64,000 nucleotides of DNA from Burkholderiaceae bacterium (GTDB lineage Bacteria > Pseudomonadota > Gammaproteobacteria > Burkholderiales > Burkholderiaceae_E). Location: contig JAJTYR010000001.1 of NCBI GenBank assembly GCA_021463505.1, positions 1 through 64,000 of the forward strand, in the 5' to 3' direction. Positions within the stretch are counted from its first letter, which is position 1; every line of letters begins with the position of its first letter. The notes beneath the pieces were generated by a model. The model was not told the origin of the DNA, made no database searches, and was given only the letters and a program-made list of their open reading frames with translations. Below are positions 52,470 to 62,365 of the stretch, piece after piece. Both the position numbers and the translations under genes were made by a program.

Positions 52470-54416
52470 ATGGGAGCTTTCGGAGCACGGATCGCCGCGT
52501 ACGGGCGCTGGCGGCGCGAGTTGTCCGCAGCGGTGCAGCGCTACGGACGCTGGCTCGACGATGCCGGGCTGTCCGATCCCGGGTCGCAGGCGCGCGTCGA
52601 GCGGATCGTCGAGCGCCTCGCCAAGGAGCGTATCTCGATTGCATTCGTTGCCGAGTTCTCGCGCGGCAAGTCCGAGCTGATCAATGCGATCTTCTTCGCC
52701 GATCGAGGCCAGCGCATCCTGCCGTCGGCGGCCGGGCGCACGACGATGTGCCCGACCGAGTTGATGTACGACCCGTCGCGCCCGAGCTCGCTCCGGTTGC
52801 TGCCGATCGAAACCCGGCTGCGTGACGCCAGCGTTGCGGAGCTCAGGGAACGCGAACAGGAGTGGCGCGAAATCCCGGTCGATCCGGCCGATCCGGTCGG
52901 TCTGGCCAGGGCACTCGCCAGCGTGCGCGAGACGGTCGCCGTCGACGTTGCGCAGGCCGCGCGGCTCGGGGTCTACGACGAGGACGATTCCGGCCCGGCG
53001 GTGCGACCCGATGCCGACGGGCGCATCGAGGTACCGCGCTGGCGGCACGCGATCGTCAACTATCCGCATCCGCTGCTCGAACTCGGGCTGGTGGTGATCG
53101 ATACGCCGGGGCTGAACGCGATCGGCGCCGAGCCCGAACTGACGCTCAGACTGATCCCGGGCGCGGACGCGGTGCTGTTCGTGCTCGCTGCCGACGCCGG
53201 CGTCACCCGTACCGACGTCGAGGTCTGGCGCGAGCACATCAGCGCGAGCCACAGGTCGGGGCGTTTCGTGGTGCTCAACAAGATCGACGGCCTGTGGGAC
53301 GGGTTGAAGGACGAGGTGCAGTTGCAGCTCGAAATCGCGCGTCAGGTCAGTTCGGTTGCGCACGCGCTCGACCTGCCCAACGAACGCATCTATCCGGTGT
53401 CCGCGCAGAAGGCCCTGGTGGCCAGGGTGAACGGAGACCCGCTGCTGCTCAAGCGCAGCCGGATGTCCGACCTCGAATTCGCGCTCGGCCGCGAGCTGGT
53501 GCCACAGCAGCGCGAAATCGCGCGCGAGCACGCGAGTCGCGAATTCGAAGCGCTGCACGCGCAGGTCTGCGCGACACTGGGCGCGCGCCGGCGCGCTGCG
53601 ATCGAGCAGCTGTTCGAGCTCGGCGGGCTGCGCGGCAAGAACCGGGGCGTGATGGACCACATGGCCGCGCGCATCCGCGGCGAGCGCGACGAGTTCGACC
53701 GCAGTCTGCGCCAGTTGCAGGGGCTCAGGGCGGTGCTCGCGAGGCACTCGCAGGCGCTCGGCGAATCGCTGGGCGGCGAATCGCTCAAGCGCCATGTCCG
53801 GCAGGCGCGCGAGGCGATGAGGAGCAGCAGTTTCTCCACCGGCCTGCGCGCGGGCATGAACACGCTGCTCGGGGCGGTGCGCGCCGACTTCGAGCAGGCG
53901 TCGCATCTGGTCGACGAGGTGGCGATGCTGATGAGCGCGATGTACCGCAGCTTCAGCGCCGAGCACGGTCTGTCGCTGGGCAATCCGGCGCTCTACTCGA
54001 TGCGGCGCTTCCATGCCGAGCTCGATCGCATCGACCAGCTGCAGCGCCGGCAGTTCGGCGCGATCACCCTGGCGACCACGTCGCAGCAGGCGCTGATGCG
54101 GCGCTTCTTCGAGTCGGTGGCGTCGCGACTGCGCGAAATCGAGGATGTCGCCGACCGCGAAATCCAGGCGTGGCTGCGCACCGTCATGTCGCCGATCGAG
54201 ACGCAGGTGCGCGAACACCAGGCGCAACTCAGGCGCCGTCTGGACGCGGTGCGGCGCGTGCTCGATGCCAACGACAGCCTCGAATCACGCATCGGCGAGA
54301 TCGAGCGACAGCGCGCCGACGTCGAACAGCGCATCGCGCTGGCCGGCGAATTCGCGCTGCAGGTGCGCGACCTGATCGAAGCGCCGGCGGACGCGGCGGC
54401 AGTCGTCGCCGACTGA
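52470..54416 (+). CDS. Bacterial dynamin-like GTPase
   Basis: A 648-residue large GTPase of the dynamin superfamily. The G1 loop is FVAEFSRGKSELINAIFF near residues 60-77, with Ala at the position usually Gly. SAAGRTTMCPTEL is the switch I region, VVIDTPGLNAIG is G3 and FVVLNKIDGLWDG is G4. The C-terminal half is helical with long amphipathic stretches (HMAARIRGERDEFDRSLRQLQGL, QVREHQAQLRRRLDAVRRVL) suitable for stalk formation and membrane association. Such proteins are thought to remodel membranes or maintain envelope integrity. Its position between mutM and mutY may be coincidental, since both flanking gaps are over 100 bases. Confidence 0.9.
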   Translation: MGAFGARIAAYGRWRRELSAAVQRYGRWLDDAGLSDPGSQARVERIVERLAKERISIAFVAEFSRGKSELINAIFFADRGQRILPSAAGRTTMCPTELMYDPSRPSSLRLLPIETRLRDASVAELREREQEWREIPVDPADPVGLARALASVRETVAVDVAQAARLGVYDEDDSGPAVRPDADGRIEVPRWRHAIVNYPHPLLELGLVVIDTPGLNAIGAEPELTLRLIPGADAVLFVLAADAGVTRTDVEVWREHISASHRSGRFVVLNKIDGLWDGLKDEVQLQLEIARQVSSVAHALDLPNERIYPVSAQKALVARVNGDPLLLKRSRMSDLEFALGRELVPQQREIAREHASREFEALHAQVCATLGARRRAAIEQLFELGGLRGKNRGVMDHMAARIRGERDEFDRSLRQLQGLRAVLARHSQALGESLGGESLKRHVRQAREAMRSSSFSTGLRAGMNTLLGAVRADFEQASHLVDEVAMLMSAMYRSFSAEHGLSLGNPALYSMRRFHAELDRIDQLQRRQFGAITLATTSQQALMRRFFESVASRLREIEDVADREIQAWLRTVMSPIETQVREHQAQLRRRLDAVRRVLDANDSLESRIGEIERQRADVEQRIALAGEFALQVRDLIEAPADAAAVVAD

Positions 54417-54532
54417 AGGCGGATCCCGACCGTCTCCCCGGCGGTCGGCGCGCGCTTCTCCCGGGCGCGGACCTGCGCCGTTGCCGCGCGCTCGCGCCCT
54501 TGCCAGGCGCTCGTGCCCTTACAATCGGCGGC

Positions 54533-55663
54533 ATGATTGCCTCCCGGCTGATCGACTGGCAACGTCGCCATGGCCGCCACGACCTGCCGTGGCAGAACAC
54601 GCGCGACGCCTATCGCATCTGGCTCTCGGAGGTGATGCTGCAGCAGACGCGGGTCGACACGGTGAAGCCGTATTACCAGCGCTTCGTGGCGCGATTTCCG
54701 GAGGTCGCGCTGCTGGCCGCTGCTCAGCCCGACGAGGTCATGGCGCTGTGGAGCGGCCTGGGCTATTACGGCCGCGCGCGCAACCTGCAGCGCTGCGCAC
54801 GCGAAGTGGTCGCGCAGCATGGTGGCACCTTTCCCGAGGACCCGCAGCAGCTCGCGCGTCTGCCCGGCATCGGTCGCTCCACGGCGGCAGCGATTGCGGT
54901 GTTCGCATTCGGCCGCCGGGCCGCGATTCTCGACGGCAACGTGCGACGGGTGCTGTGCCGCCACGCCGGCGTGCGCGGCCATCCGGGCGAACGCGCGGTC
55001 GAGAACGAACTCTGGTGCATCGCCGAGGCCATGCTGCCGCGGCGCGACGTCGAACGCTACACGCAGGGGCTGATGGACCTGGGCGCCACGCTGTGCGTGC
55101 GCACGCGACCCGGCTGCGCCGCGTGCCCACTGTCGGCCGACTGTCGGGCACGGCGCGATGGCACGGTCGCGCAGTTGCCGACGCCGCGCCCCCGACGCAG
55201 CGTGCCGCTGCGCCGCGTTGTGATGTTCGTGATCCGCCGCGGCGACGAGGTGCTCGTCGAGCGGCGCGCGCCCGCCGGCGTGTGGGGCGGCCTGTGGAGC
55301 CTGCCCGAGTTCGAACCGACGTTCGCCGGGCTGGACATGGCGCGGGTCGACGACCCCCTGGCGATCGGCCTGGCCGACAGCGTCCCGCTGGCGCGTGAAG
55401 TCGAACGCCGCTACGGCTTGTGCGTCACCCCACCGCGACCGCTGCCGCCGTTCGACCATGCATTCACCCACCTGCGCCTGAGAGTGCAGCCGCTGGCCTG
55501 CGAGCCGGTTGTCGCAGGCGCACCTGCCGGGGCGCCGGGGCTCGTCTGGCTCGCGCTCGACGATGCGGCCGGTGCGGCGCTGCCGCGCCCGGTGAAGACC
55601 TTGCTGCAGGCGCTCGCACCCGGCTCGCCGCAGGGACGCGCTGCGCGCCGGTTCGCCCCTTGA
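54533..55663 (+). CDS. mutY: Adenine DNA glycosylase
   Basis: A 376-residue enzyme removing adenine mispaired with 8-oxoguanine, partner of MutM. The helix-hairpin-helix is LPGIGRSTAAAIAVFAFGRR followed by ILDGNVRRVLCRH with the catalytic Asp. The [4Fe-4S] loop has C-x6-C-x2-C-x5-C (CVRTRPGCAACPLSADC). LPWQNTRDAYRIWLSEVMLQQTRVDTV is at the N-terminus. The C-terminal Nudix-like 8-oxoG recognition domain runs from VVMFVIRRGDEVLVERRAPAGVWGGLWSLPEF to FDHAFTHLRLRVQPL. It converges on rapZ with 11 bases between stops. Confidence 0.98.
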   Translation: MIASRLIDWQRRHGRHDLPWQNTRDAYRIWLSEVMLQQTRVDTVKPYYQRFVARFPEVALLAAAQPDEVMALWSGLGYYGRARNLQRCAREVVAQHGGTFPEDPQQLARLPGIGRSTAAAIAVFAFGRRAAILDGNVRRVLCRHAGVRGHPGERAVENELWCIAEAMLPRRDVERYTQGLMDLGATLCVRTRPGCAACPLSADCRARRDGTVAQLPTPRPRRSVPLRRVVMFVIRRGDEVLVERRAPAGVWGGLWSLPEFEPTFAGLDMARVDDPLAIGLADSVPLAREVERRYGLCVTPPRPLPPFDHAFTHLRLRVQPLACEPVVAGAPAGAPGLVWLALDDAAGAALPRPVKTLLQALAPGSPQGRAARRFAP

Positions 55664-55674
55664 GAGACGCTTGC

Positions 55675-56553
55675 TCAGGGCTGGGCGCTGGCGCGCGTGG
55701 CGAGCGCGCGGTGGCGCACCAGCACGTGCTCGATCCGGCGGAACCGCCGCGCCAGTTCCTCGACGCAATAGACCGATCGGTGCTGTCCTCCGGTGCACCC
55801 GAGCGCCACCGTCAGGTAGCTGCGGTTTTCCAGGATGTAGTGCGGCAGCCAGGTGTGCAGGAAGTTGCCGATGTGGTCGATCATCCGCTGTACGGACGGA
55901 ATCGACTCGAGGTATTCGGCGACGGGTGCGTCCAGCCCCGTGAGCGGCCTGAGTTCGGCCGTGTAGTACGGATTGGGCAGGCAGCGCACGTCGAACACCA
56001 GGTCCGCGTCGAGCGGCACGCCGTGCTTGTAGGCGAACGACTCGAACAGCAGCGTGAGCGGCGCGCGCTCGGTGCCCACCACGTCGCGCACCCAGCTGCG
56101 CAGCACGTTCGGGTGCAGGTCGCTGGTGTCGAGCGAGACGCCGATGTCTTCGAGCGCCGACATCAGCTCGCGTTCGCGCTCGATCGACTCGACCAGGGTC
56201 GGCGCCGCGCCGTTGCCGGGGGTGCCGCGCAGCGACATCGGGTGCCGGCGCCGGGTCTCCGAATAGCGCTGCACCAGTGTGTCGGTGCGTGCGTTCAGGA
56301 AGATGATCTTGACGTCGTGGCCATAGCGACCGAGCCCGCTGGCAAGCTCACGCAGGTCGGACACCGAATCGCCGCTGCGCGCGTCCACCGACACCGCCAC
56401 CTTGTCGTGCCCGGCTTCGCGCAGCGAACCGATCACGTCGTGCAGGAAGCGGATCGGCAGGTTGTCGATGCAGAAGTAGCCGTCATCCTCGAGCACGTTG
56501 ATTGCGATCGACTTGCCCGAGCCTGAAATCCCGGTGACGAGCACGAGGCGCAT
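55675..56553 (-). CDS. rapZ: RNase adapter protein RapZ
   Basis: A 292-residue P-loop protein. In enterobacteria RapZ delivers GlmZ sRNA to RNase E and so controls GlmS. The Walker A sequence is LVTGISGSGKSIAINVLEDDGYFCIDNLP at the N-terminus. LLFESFAYKHGVPLDADLVFDVRCLPNPYY and VALGCTGGQHRSVYCVEELARRF are the conserved C-terminal blocks with the zinc/ligand-binding residues. It is last in the ptsN-hprK-rapZ run, seven bases after hprK, the typical betaproteobacterial order. Confidence 0.97.
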   Translation of the reverse strand: MRLVLVTGISGSGKSIAINVLEDDGYFCIDNLPIRFLHDVIGSLREAGHDKVAVSVDARSGDSVSDLRELASGLGRYGHDVKIIFLNARTDTLVQRYSETRRRHPMSLRGTPGNGAAPTLVESIERERELMSALEDIGVSLDTSDLHPNVLRSWVRDVVGTERAPLTLLFESFAYKHGVPLDADLVFDVRCLPNPYYTAELRPLTGLDAPVAEYLESIPSVQRMIDHIGNFLHTWLPHYILENRSYLTVALGCTGGQHRSVYCVEELARRFRRIEHVLVRHRALATRASAQP

Positions 56554-56560
56554 CGCGCAT

Positions 56561-57490
56561 CTACCCCTGGGATTCGATCAGCCCGCGCTGACGTGCGAGG
56601 AAGTCGCCCATGGTGTCGAAGCCGCGCAACTGCAGGACCGTGCTGCGCACCGCGGCCTCGGTGAGCACCGCGAGGTTGCGCCCCGCGGCCACCGGAATCA
56701 CCACCTTCGGAATGGCCAGCCCGAGCACGTCCTCGGTGAGCGCCTCGAGCGGCAGGCGTTCGTATGCATCTTCCATGGCGCCGCGGCGCACCAGGTGGAC
56801 GATCAGCTTGAGCGTCATCTTGCGGCGCACCGCGGTCTCGCCGAAGATCGTGCGGATGTCGAGCAGTCCCAGTCCGCGCACCTCGAGCAGGTCGCGCAGC
56901 AGCGGCGGACAGCGGCCCTCGATCGCGTGCGGGGCGATGCGCGCGAATTCCACCACGTCGTCGGCCACCAGGCCGTGGCCGCGGCTGATCAGTTCGAGCG
57001 CCAGCTCGCTCTTGCCCAGTCCCGATTCGCCGGAGATCAGCACACCCATTCCCAGCACGTCCATCAGCACGCCGTGCATCGTGCAGGTGGGGGCGATCGC
57101 CTTGCTCAGGTAGACGCGCAGCGATTCGATCACGCGCGCCGCCGGCAGCGGCGTGGCCAGCACCGGCAGATCGACGGCCGAGGCGCGGGTGAGCAGGTCG
57201 GCCGGCGGTTGGACCCCGTCGGCGACGATCACCGCGGGCGGGCGCGCACCGATCAGGTCTTCGTTGAGTGCGATGCAACGGGTCGGGCCGATGCGCGCGG
57301 TGTAGGCCCGCTCCGCGTTGCCGAACACGTGGATGCGGTTCGGGTGAATCAGATTCAGGTAACCGACCAGGTCGGCGGGTTCGGTGGAACCCGGCGCGGC
57401 GTCGCGATCGGCGCCCGCTTCGCCGGTGAGCCAGGCGAGTTGCAGCGCATCGCGGTTCTGCTCGAAGACCGTGCGGACGGTGACGCTCAT
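56561..57490 (-). CDS. hprK: HPr kinase/phosphorylase
   Basis: A 309-residue bifunctional enzyme phosphorylating HPr on serine. The N-terminal half is IGPTRCIALNEDL / AVIVADGVQPPADLLTRA. The catalytic half has the Walker loop GVLISGESGLGKSELALELISRGHGLVADD near 150-178 and the family signature LEVRGLGLLDIRTIFGETAVRRK, with the catalytic His in MHGVLMDVLG. In betaproteobacteria HprK works with the nitrogen-type PTS (PtsN) and not with sugar import. It follows ptsN by 91 bases. Confidence 0.97.
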   Translation of the reverse strand: MSVTVRTVFEQNRDALQLAWLTGEAGADRDAAPGSTEPADLVGYLNLIHPNRIHVFGNAERAYTARIGPTRCIALNEDLIGARPPAVIVADGVQPPADLLTRASAVDLPVLATPLPAARVIESLRVYLSKAIAPTCTMHGVLMDVLGMGVLISGESGLGKSELALELISRGHGLVADDVVEFARIAPHAIEGRCPPLLRDLLEVRGLGLLDIRTIFGETAVRRKMTLKLIVHLVRRGAMEDAYERLPLEALTEDVLGLAIPKVVIPVAAGRNLAVLTEAAVRSTVLQLRGFDTMGDFLARQRGLIESQG

Positions 57491-57581
57491 GCGTCAAGCA
57501 TACAGCCCTGCTACCCGTGCAGCGATTCCGCGACGCGCGTCGGCCGCGCCGGGCGCGCGCTGTCTGCGCCGCGGGCGGCGT

Positions 57582-58052
57582 TCAGGCCGCGGGGCGGAAC
57601 GGCCCCCAGGTGGTGAGGATCCGGTGCATCTGCGCCGGATCGCTGCAGGTCGCGAGCGACTCCCGAATCGAGGCCTCCGACAGCAGTTCGGCCAGTTCGG
57701 ACAGCAGTTCGAGGTGCTCTTCCGTGGCAGTCTCGGGCACCAGCAGGAACACCAGCAGGCCAACCGGCTTGCCATCGGGGGCATCGAACGGGATGGGTTC
57801 GGTCAGCCGCACGACGGCCGCCAGCGCTTCCTTCAGGCCCTTGATGCGTCCATGCGGAATCGCCACCCCTTCGCCCAATCCGGTCGAACCGAGCCGTTCC
57901 CGGGCAAACAGCGAGTCGAACACCTTGCTGCGCTCGATCCCGTGATTGTTCTCGAAGAGCAGGCCGACCTGCTCGAACAGGCGCTTCTTGCTCGTGACCG
58001 CCAGGTCGAGCACCACGTCGGCAGGGGTCAGCAGTCTGGAGAGGCGGCTCAT
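57582..58052 (-). CDS. ptsN: PTS IIA-like nitrogen-regulatory protein
   Basis: A 156-residue EIIA-Ntr protein. The active-site His lies in GLGEGVAIPHGRIKGLKEAL. VTSKKRLFEQVGLLFENNHGIERSKVFDSLFARERLGSTG precedes it, and KPVGLLVFLLVPETATEEHLELLSELAELL follows. ATG 58052 gives the standard N-terminus (MSRLSRLLTPADVVLDL); a start at 58094 would add 14 residues not typical of the family. It relays phosphate from the nitrogen PTS and commonly regulates potassium transport and sigma-54-linked functions. A candidate promoter lies upstream at 58138. Confidence 0.96.
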   Translation of the reverse strand: MSRLSRLLTPADVVLDLAVTSKKRLFEQVGLLFENNHGIERSKVFDSLFARERLGSTGLGEGVAIPHGRIKGLKEALAAVVRLTEPIPFDAPDGKPVGLLVFLLVPETATEEHLELLSELAELLSEASIRESLATCSDPAQMHRILTTWGPFRPAA

Positions 58053-58132
58053 CTCGACGACGCTCGATGGGGCTTGCCTGAGGGCATACGACATGGGAAT
58101 GCACCCCTGCGGACAGTTCCGGGACTGCGGCG

Positions 58133-58138
58133 ATTATA
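58133..58138 (-). promoter_or_regulatory. Consensus -10 box for ptsN-hprK-rapZ
   Basis: Read leftward the sequence is a perfect tataat at 58138-58133, rare in this GC-rich region. A weak -35 candidate, tttgct, lies 16 bases upstream. It sits in the 187-base gap between rpoN and ptsN where hpf usually lies, and would start a transcript about 75 bases before the ptsN ATG. Confidence 0.5.
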
Positions 58139-58239
58139 TCGAGGGAGGCACGAAAGCAAAGCCGTGTTTGCGGCGTCGCAACACGATTTTGCCGGATTCC
58201 GGAAGACCGCTGCTGCGAACGGAATCGCGATGGCCATGA

Positions 58240-59733
58240 TCAGAGGGTCCGGCGCTGGGCGACAGGCGGAATGCGCAACGTTTCGCGGTATTTGGCGACC
58301 GTGCGTCGCGCGACCACGAAGCCCTGTTCGGCGAGCAGGCCGGCGACATGGCCGTCGGACAATGGCCGCGCGGGGTCCTCACTGGCGAACAGTTGCTTCA
58401 TCAGCGCGCGAATCGCGGTGCTCGAGGCCGCACCGCCGCTGTCCGTCGCCACGTGGCTGCCGAAGAAATACTTCAGTTCGACCACCCCGAACTGGGTGAG
58501 CATGTACTTCTGAGTGGTGACCCGCGAAACCGTCGACTCGTGTAGATCCAGTGCGTCGGCGATTTCGCGCAGCACCAACGGGCGCATCGCAACCGCACCA
58601 TGCGAAAAATACGCCCTTTGGCGATCGACGATTGCCTGGGCGACGCGCTGGATCGTCTCGAAGCGCTGTTGCAGGTTCCGGACCAGCCAGCGCGCCTCCT
58701 GCAGTTGCGCCGTCAGGCCGCCCTTGCCGCCCCGGCTGCGCTTCAGGATCTGCGCGTACGTGTCGTTGACGCGCAACCTGGGCATCACGTCCGGGTTCAA
58801 CTCCGCCACCCAGCCGTTGCGTCCACGTCTGACGATTACGTCAGGTACGACGTGATCGGCTTCACCGTCGCCGAAGGCGGCACCGGGCCGCGGTTCGAGC
58901 CGGCGGATGAACGCCTGTGCGGCACGCAGGGTTTCGTCGTCGCAGTGCAGCAACCGACGCAGCCTGGCGAAGTCGCGCGCAGCGAGCGCTGCCAGGTGTT
59001 CGTCGACGATCGCGCGCGCGGTGCGAACCACTGCAGCGGCCTGGTCGCGCGCGGCCTCGCCGTAGTCGATCTGCAGCAACAGGCTTTCGCGCAGGTCGCG
59101 CGCGCCTACGCCGATCGGGTCCAGGCTCTGCAGCAATCTCAGAGCGGTGGCGAGTTCCTCGGGTTCGATGGCGAGTTCGGCGGGCAGGAGCGCACCGATG
59201 TCGGTCAGTGACGAATCGAGATAGCCGTTCTCGTCGACGGCCTCGATCAGTGTGTGCACCAGCGCCCGATCGCGGCGTGTGCACTGCATCCCGGCGAGCT
59301 GCCCGGCGAGGTGCTCGCGCAGCGACGGGCGCGCTGCCGCGAGCTGGGGATAGTCGCGCTCGTCGCCTTCGGCGTGCGCCGTCCCTTCGCCGCCCCAGTC
59401 GGTTCGGAACACGTCTGCCCCGTCCCAGGCATCGGTCTGGCTGCCGTCGGGCCCGGCCGGAAAGTCGCCCGGCCCGTGCCGGTCGTCGAACCCGTCCGCT
59501 GCCACGGCTGCGGCCGGGCCAGCACCGCCCCCGTCGAGCCCGCCATTGGGAGCGATGCGCACGGTTGCGGCGAACGGGTCATCGAGCCTCTCGAGCAGCG
59601 GGTTGTCGGCCAGTGCCTGCTCGAGCTCCTGGTTCAGCTCGAGCGTGGACAGCTGCAGCAGGCGGATCGACTGCTGCAGCTGCGGCGTCAGCGCAAGCTG
59701 CGGCGAGAGTCTGAGCTGGAGCGACGGCTTCAT
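58240..59733 (-). CDS. rpoN: RNA polymerase sigma-54 factor
   Basis: A 497-residue sigma-54. Region I is LQLRLSPQLALTPQLQQSIRLLQLSTLELNQELEQALADNPLLE, glutamine/leucine-rich as expected, followed by an acidic region II (DVFRTDWGGEGTAHAEGDERD). The core-binding domain includes LDPIGVGARDLRESLLLQID. The DNA-binding helix-turn-helix is LREIADALDLHESTVSRVTTQKY. The RpoN box is present near the C-terminus as ARRTVAKYRE. The ATG at 59733 starts region I; longer in-frame sequence upstream is not family-like. It follows lptB by 58 bases in the conserved lpt-rpoN order. Confidence 0.98.
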   Translation of the reverse strand: MKPSLQLRLSPQLALTPQLQQSIRLLQLSTLELNQELEQALADNPLLERLDDPFAATVRIAPNGGLDGGGAGPAAAVAADGFDDRHGPGDFPAGPDGSQTDAWDGADVFRTDWGGEGTAHAEGDERDYPQLAAARPSLREHLAGQLAGMQCTRRDRALVHTLIEAVDENGYLDSSLTDIGALLPAELAIEPEELATALRLLQSLDPIGVGARDLRESLLLQIDYGEAARDQAAAVVRTARAIVDEHLAALAARDFARLRRLLHCDDETLRAAQAFIRRLEPRPGAAFGDGEADHVVPDVIVRRGRNGWVAELNPDVMPRLRVNDTYAQILKRSRGGKGGLTAQLQEARWLVRNLQQRFETIQRVAQAIVDRQRAYFSHGAVAMRPLVLREIADALDLHESTVSRVTTQKYMLTQFGVVELKYFFGSHVATDSGGAASSTAIRALMKQLFASEDPARPLSDGHVAGLLAEQGFVVARRTVAKYRETLRIPPVAQRRTL

Positions 59734-59791
59734 CGATTGTCCGGACACTGCTCCCGCATCGGCGGACGAGGCGCGACCGGATCGGGGCGCG

Positions 59792-60567
<776 letters not shown>

Positions 60568-60568
<1 letters not shown>

Positions 60569-61227
60569 CAGGGCTTGCTCTCGCGCGGCGGCGCGAGCTG
60601 CCCGGCGGGCTTCAGCGTGGTTGCCTCGCCGGCGGCGGGTGGTGCGGCAGTGCCTGTTTCGCGCGGCTGGATGATCACACGCACGCGCCCGGCCGGATTG
60701 CCGGGGCCGGTCGCCGCGGCGCCGCCCTCGACGGTGAAAAATTCGTTGCGGCTTTCGTAGAAGATGTCGCTGCCGTGGACTTCGTCGATCACGCGCTCGT
60801 GTTCGGTCCGGCGCAGCATGGCCTGCTGCTGCAACCGGAAGGTCTCGAGCTTGCCGTTGTAGTCGATCTGGCGGGCCTGCCCTTCGACGTACTGGTCGAC
60901 GCCCTCGCGCTTCTGACGCAGATACGCGAGGTTTCCGGTAGCGGTGCCGTAATGGAAGCCTTCGGGATCCTGGCGCAGCACCAGACGGTCGGCACGCAGC
61001 AGGATGGTCCCTTTCGTGAGCACCACGTTGCCGCTGAATACGTTGACCTGTTTCAGGTCGTCGTATTGCATCCGGTCGGCCTCGACGTTGATCGGTTTGT
61101 TGCGGTCGGCCCTTTCCGCGACGGCAAGTCCCGGAGAGATGGCTGACAGCGCCAGCAGCAACGCTGCCAGTGCCACGGTGCCGCCGGGGGTGCAAGGCAG
61201 GAGCCTGGGGGCAGGGAACGCGCGCAT
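60568..61227 (-). CDS. lptA: LPS transport periplasmic protein LptA
   Basis: A 219-residue periplasmic bridge protein. The signal is VALAALLLALSAISPGLAVAE after a basic N-terminus. The OstA-like beta-jellyroll repeats follow: PINVEADRMQYDDLKQVNVFSGNVVLTKGTI, LVLRQDPEGFHYGTATG, YVEGQARQIDYNGKLETFRLQQQAML and VHGSDIFYESRNEFFTVEGG. The C-terminal tail is Pro/Ala-rich and longer than in E. coli. It lies two bases after lptC and is coupled to lptB. Confidence 0.96.
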
Positions 61228-61229
61228 GG

Positions 61230-61826
61230 TCAGCGGGAGGAGGGCGGTGGCTGCCAGGTGAGCTGCACCCGGGATTCGACCTGCAACGAGCGGGCCGCAT
61301 TATTGAATTCCATGCCGACGCCCGTCAAGACCGAGTCGCCGCGCTCGATGCGCACCGGCCGGTCGGTACGTGCGATCTCGGTCTCGCTGTAAATGGTGGC
61401 GCTGTCGGTGCGGATCGTCATCGCCGGCTCGCCTGCGTCGGCTTCGCGCACCAGTACCACGTTGCCGGTGAGCAGCGTTTCGTTGCCGTCGGCATCCGTG
61501 CTGCCGCGTTCGGCGCGCACCGTCACGCGTGGCCGGTCGGGATCGAGGCTCACCATCACCGGGTGCTCGAACTCGCTCGTGCGGTCGTCGGGGAAGTGCA
61601 CCATGCGATTCGCCGCAATCCGGAACACCGGGTGGCCATGGGCGTTGATGCGGGTAAAGACGAGGTCTTCGACGAAGTAGTCGGGATCGTGGGTCGGCGG
61701 GCGCGCGTCGGCCGGCCCGGCATCGAGCAGCGAGGTCTGCACGAGGAACCAGGTGGCGCCGGCCAGGATGAGCAGCAGCGCGACCGATACCCCCGCGGCC
61801 AGCCGGTCGTAGAGGCGCGGCGTCAC
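61230..61826 (-). CDS. lptC: LPS export system protein LptC
   Basis: A 198-residue bitopic protein. The N-terminal transmembrane helix is GVSVALLLILAGATWFLVQT, followed by the periplasmic jellyroll: PDYFVEDLVFTRINAHGHPVFRIAANRMVHFPDD, VTVRAERGSTDADGNETLLTGNVVLVREA and IRTDSATIYSETEIARTDRPVRIERG. It connects the LptB2FG complex to LptA. Its start overlaps the kdsC stop (ATGA). Confidence 0.95.
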   Translation of the reverse strand: MTPRLYDRLAAGVSVALLLILAGATWFLVQTSLLDAGPADARPPTHDPDYFVEDLVFTRINAHGHPVFRIAANRMVHFPDDRTSEFEHPVMVSLDPDRPRVTVRAERGSTDADGNETLLTGNVVLVREADAGEPAMTIRTDSATIYSETEIARTDRPVRIERGDSVLTGVGMEFNNAARSLQVESRVQLTWQPPPSSR

Positions 61827-62365
61827 GTCGCGCCGCCAGCGTGGCGGGCAAGCGCCGGTTCGAGGAGCCGCTGCGACTGCAGCACGAACTCGGCGAATTC
61901 GCGCACTGCCCCCCGGCCGGCCGGCGCAATCGAGACCCAGTGCGCCCGCTCGTGCACTTCACGGGGGGCGTCGGCGACGCTGGCCGCCAGGCCCGCCAGC
62001 GCCATCGCGCCCAGATCGGGCCAGTCGTCGCCGACGTAGGCGGCCTGTCGCGTCGTCAGCCCGAGTCGCGCACAGATCTCGCACAGCGCGGCCGCCTTGT
62101 CCGCCACCCCCTGCCGTACTTCGTCGAAACGCAACTCGGCGGCGCGTGTCTCGACGATTGCCGATTGCCTGGCCGTGATCAGTGCCAGCTTCACGCCGGC
62201 CTCGCGCAGCAGGGTGAGCCCGAAGCCGTCGCGCACCGAGAACGCCTTCATGGTCTCGCCCGAGGGGCCGATGAACAGGCGTCCGTCGGTCAGCGTGCCG
62301 TCGACGTCGAGCGCCACCAGGCGCACCAGGGTTGCGCGGTGCGCCGCGTCCGCAGTGGCCTGCAT
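61823..62365 (-). CDS. kdsC: 3-deoxy-D-manno-octulosonate 8-phosphate phosphatase
   Basis: A 180-residue HAD phosphatase in Kdo synthesis. HAD motif I is LVALDVDGTLTDGRLFI, motif II lies in LALITARQSAIVETRAAEL, and motif IV is AAYVGDDWPDLGAM, with KAFSVRDGFGLTLLREAGVK between. The absence of a cap domain and the length match KdsC. Directly downstream of kdsD with no spacer and overlapping lptC. Confidence 0.97.
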   Translation of the reverse strand: MQATADAAHRATLVRLVALDVDGTLTDGRLFIGPSGETMKAFSVRDGFGLTLLREAGVKLALITARQSAIVETRAAELRFDEVRQGVADKAAALCEICARLGLTTRQAAYVGDDWPDLGAMALAGLAASVADAPREVHERAHWVSIAPAGRGAVREFAEFVLQSQRLLEPALARHAGGAT

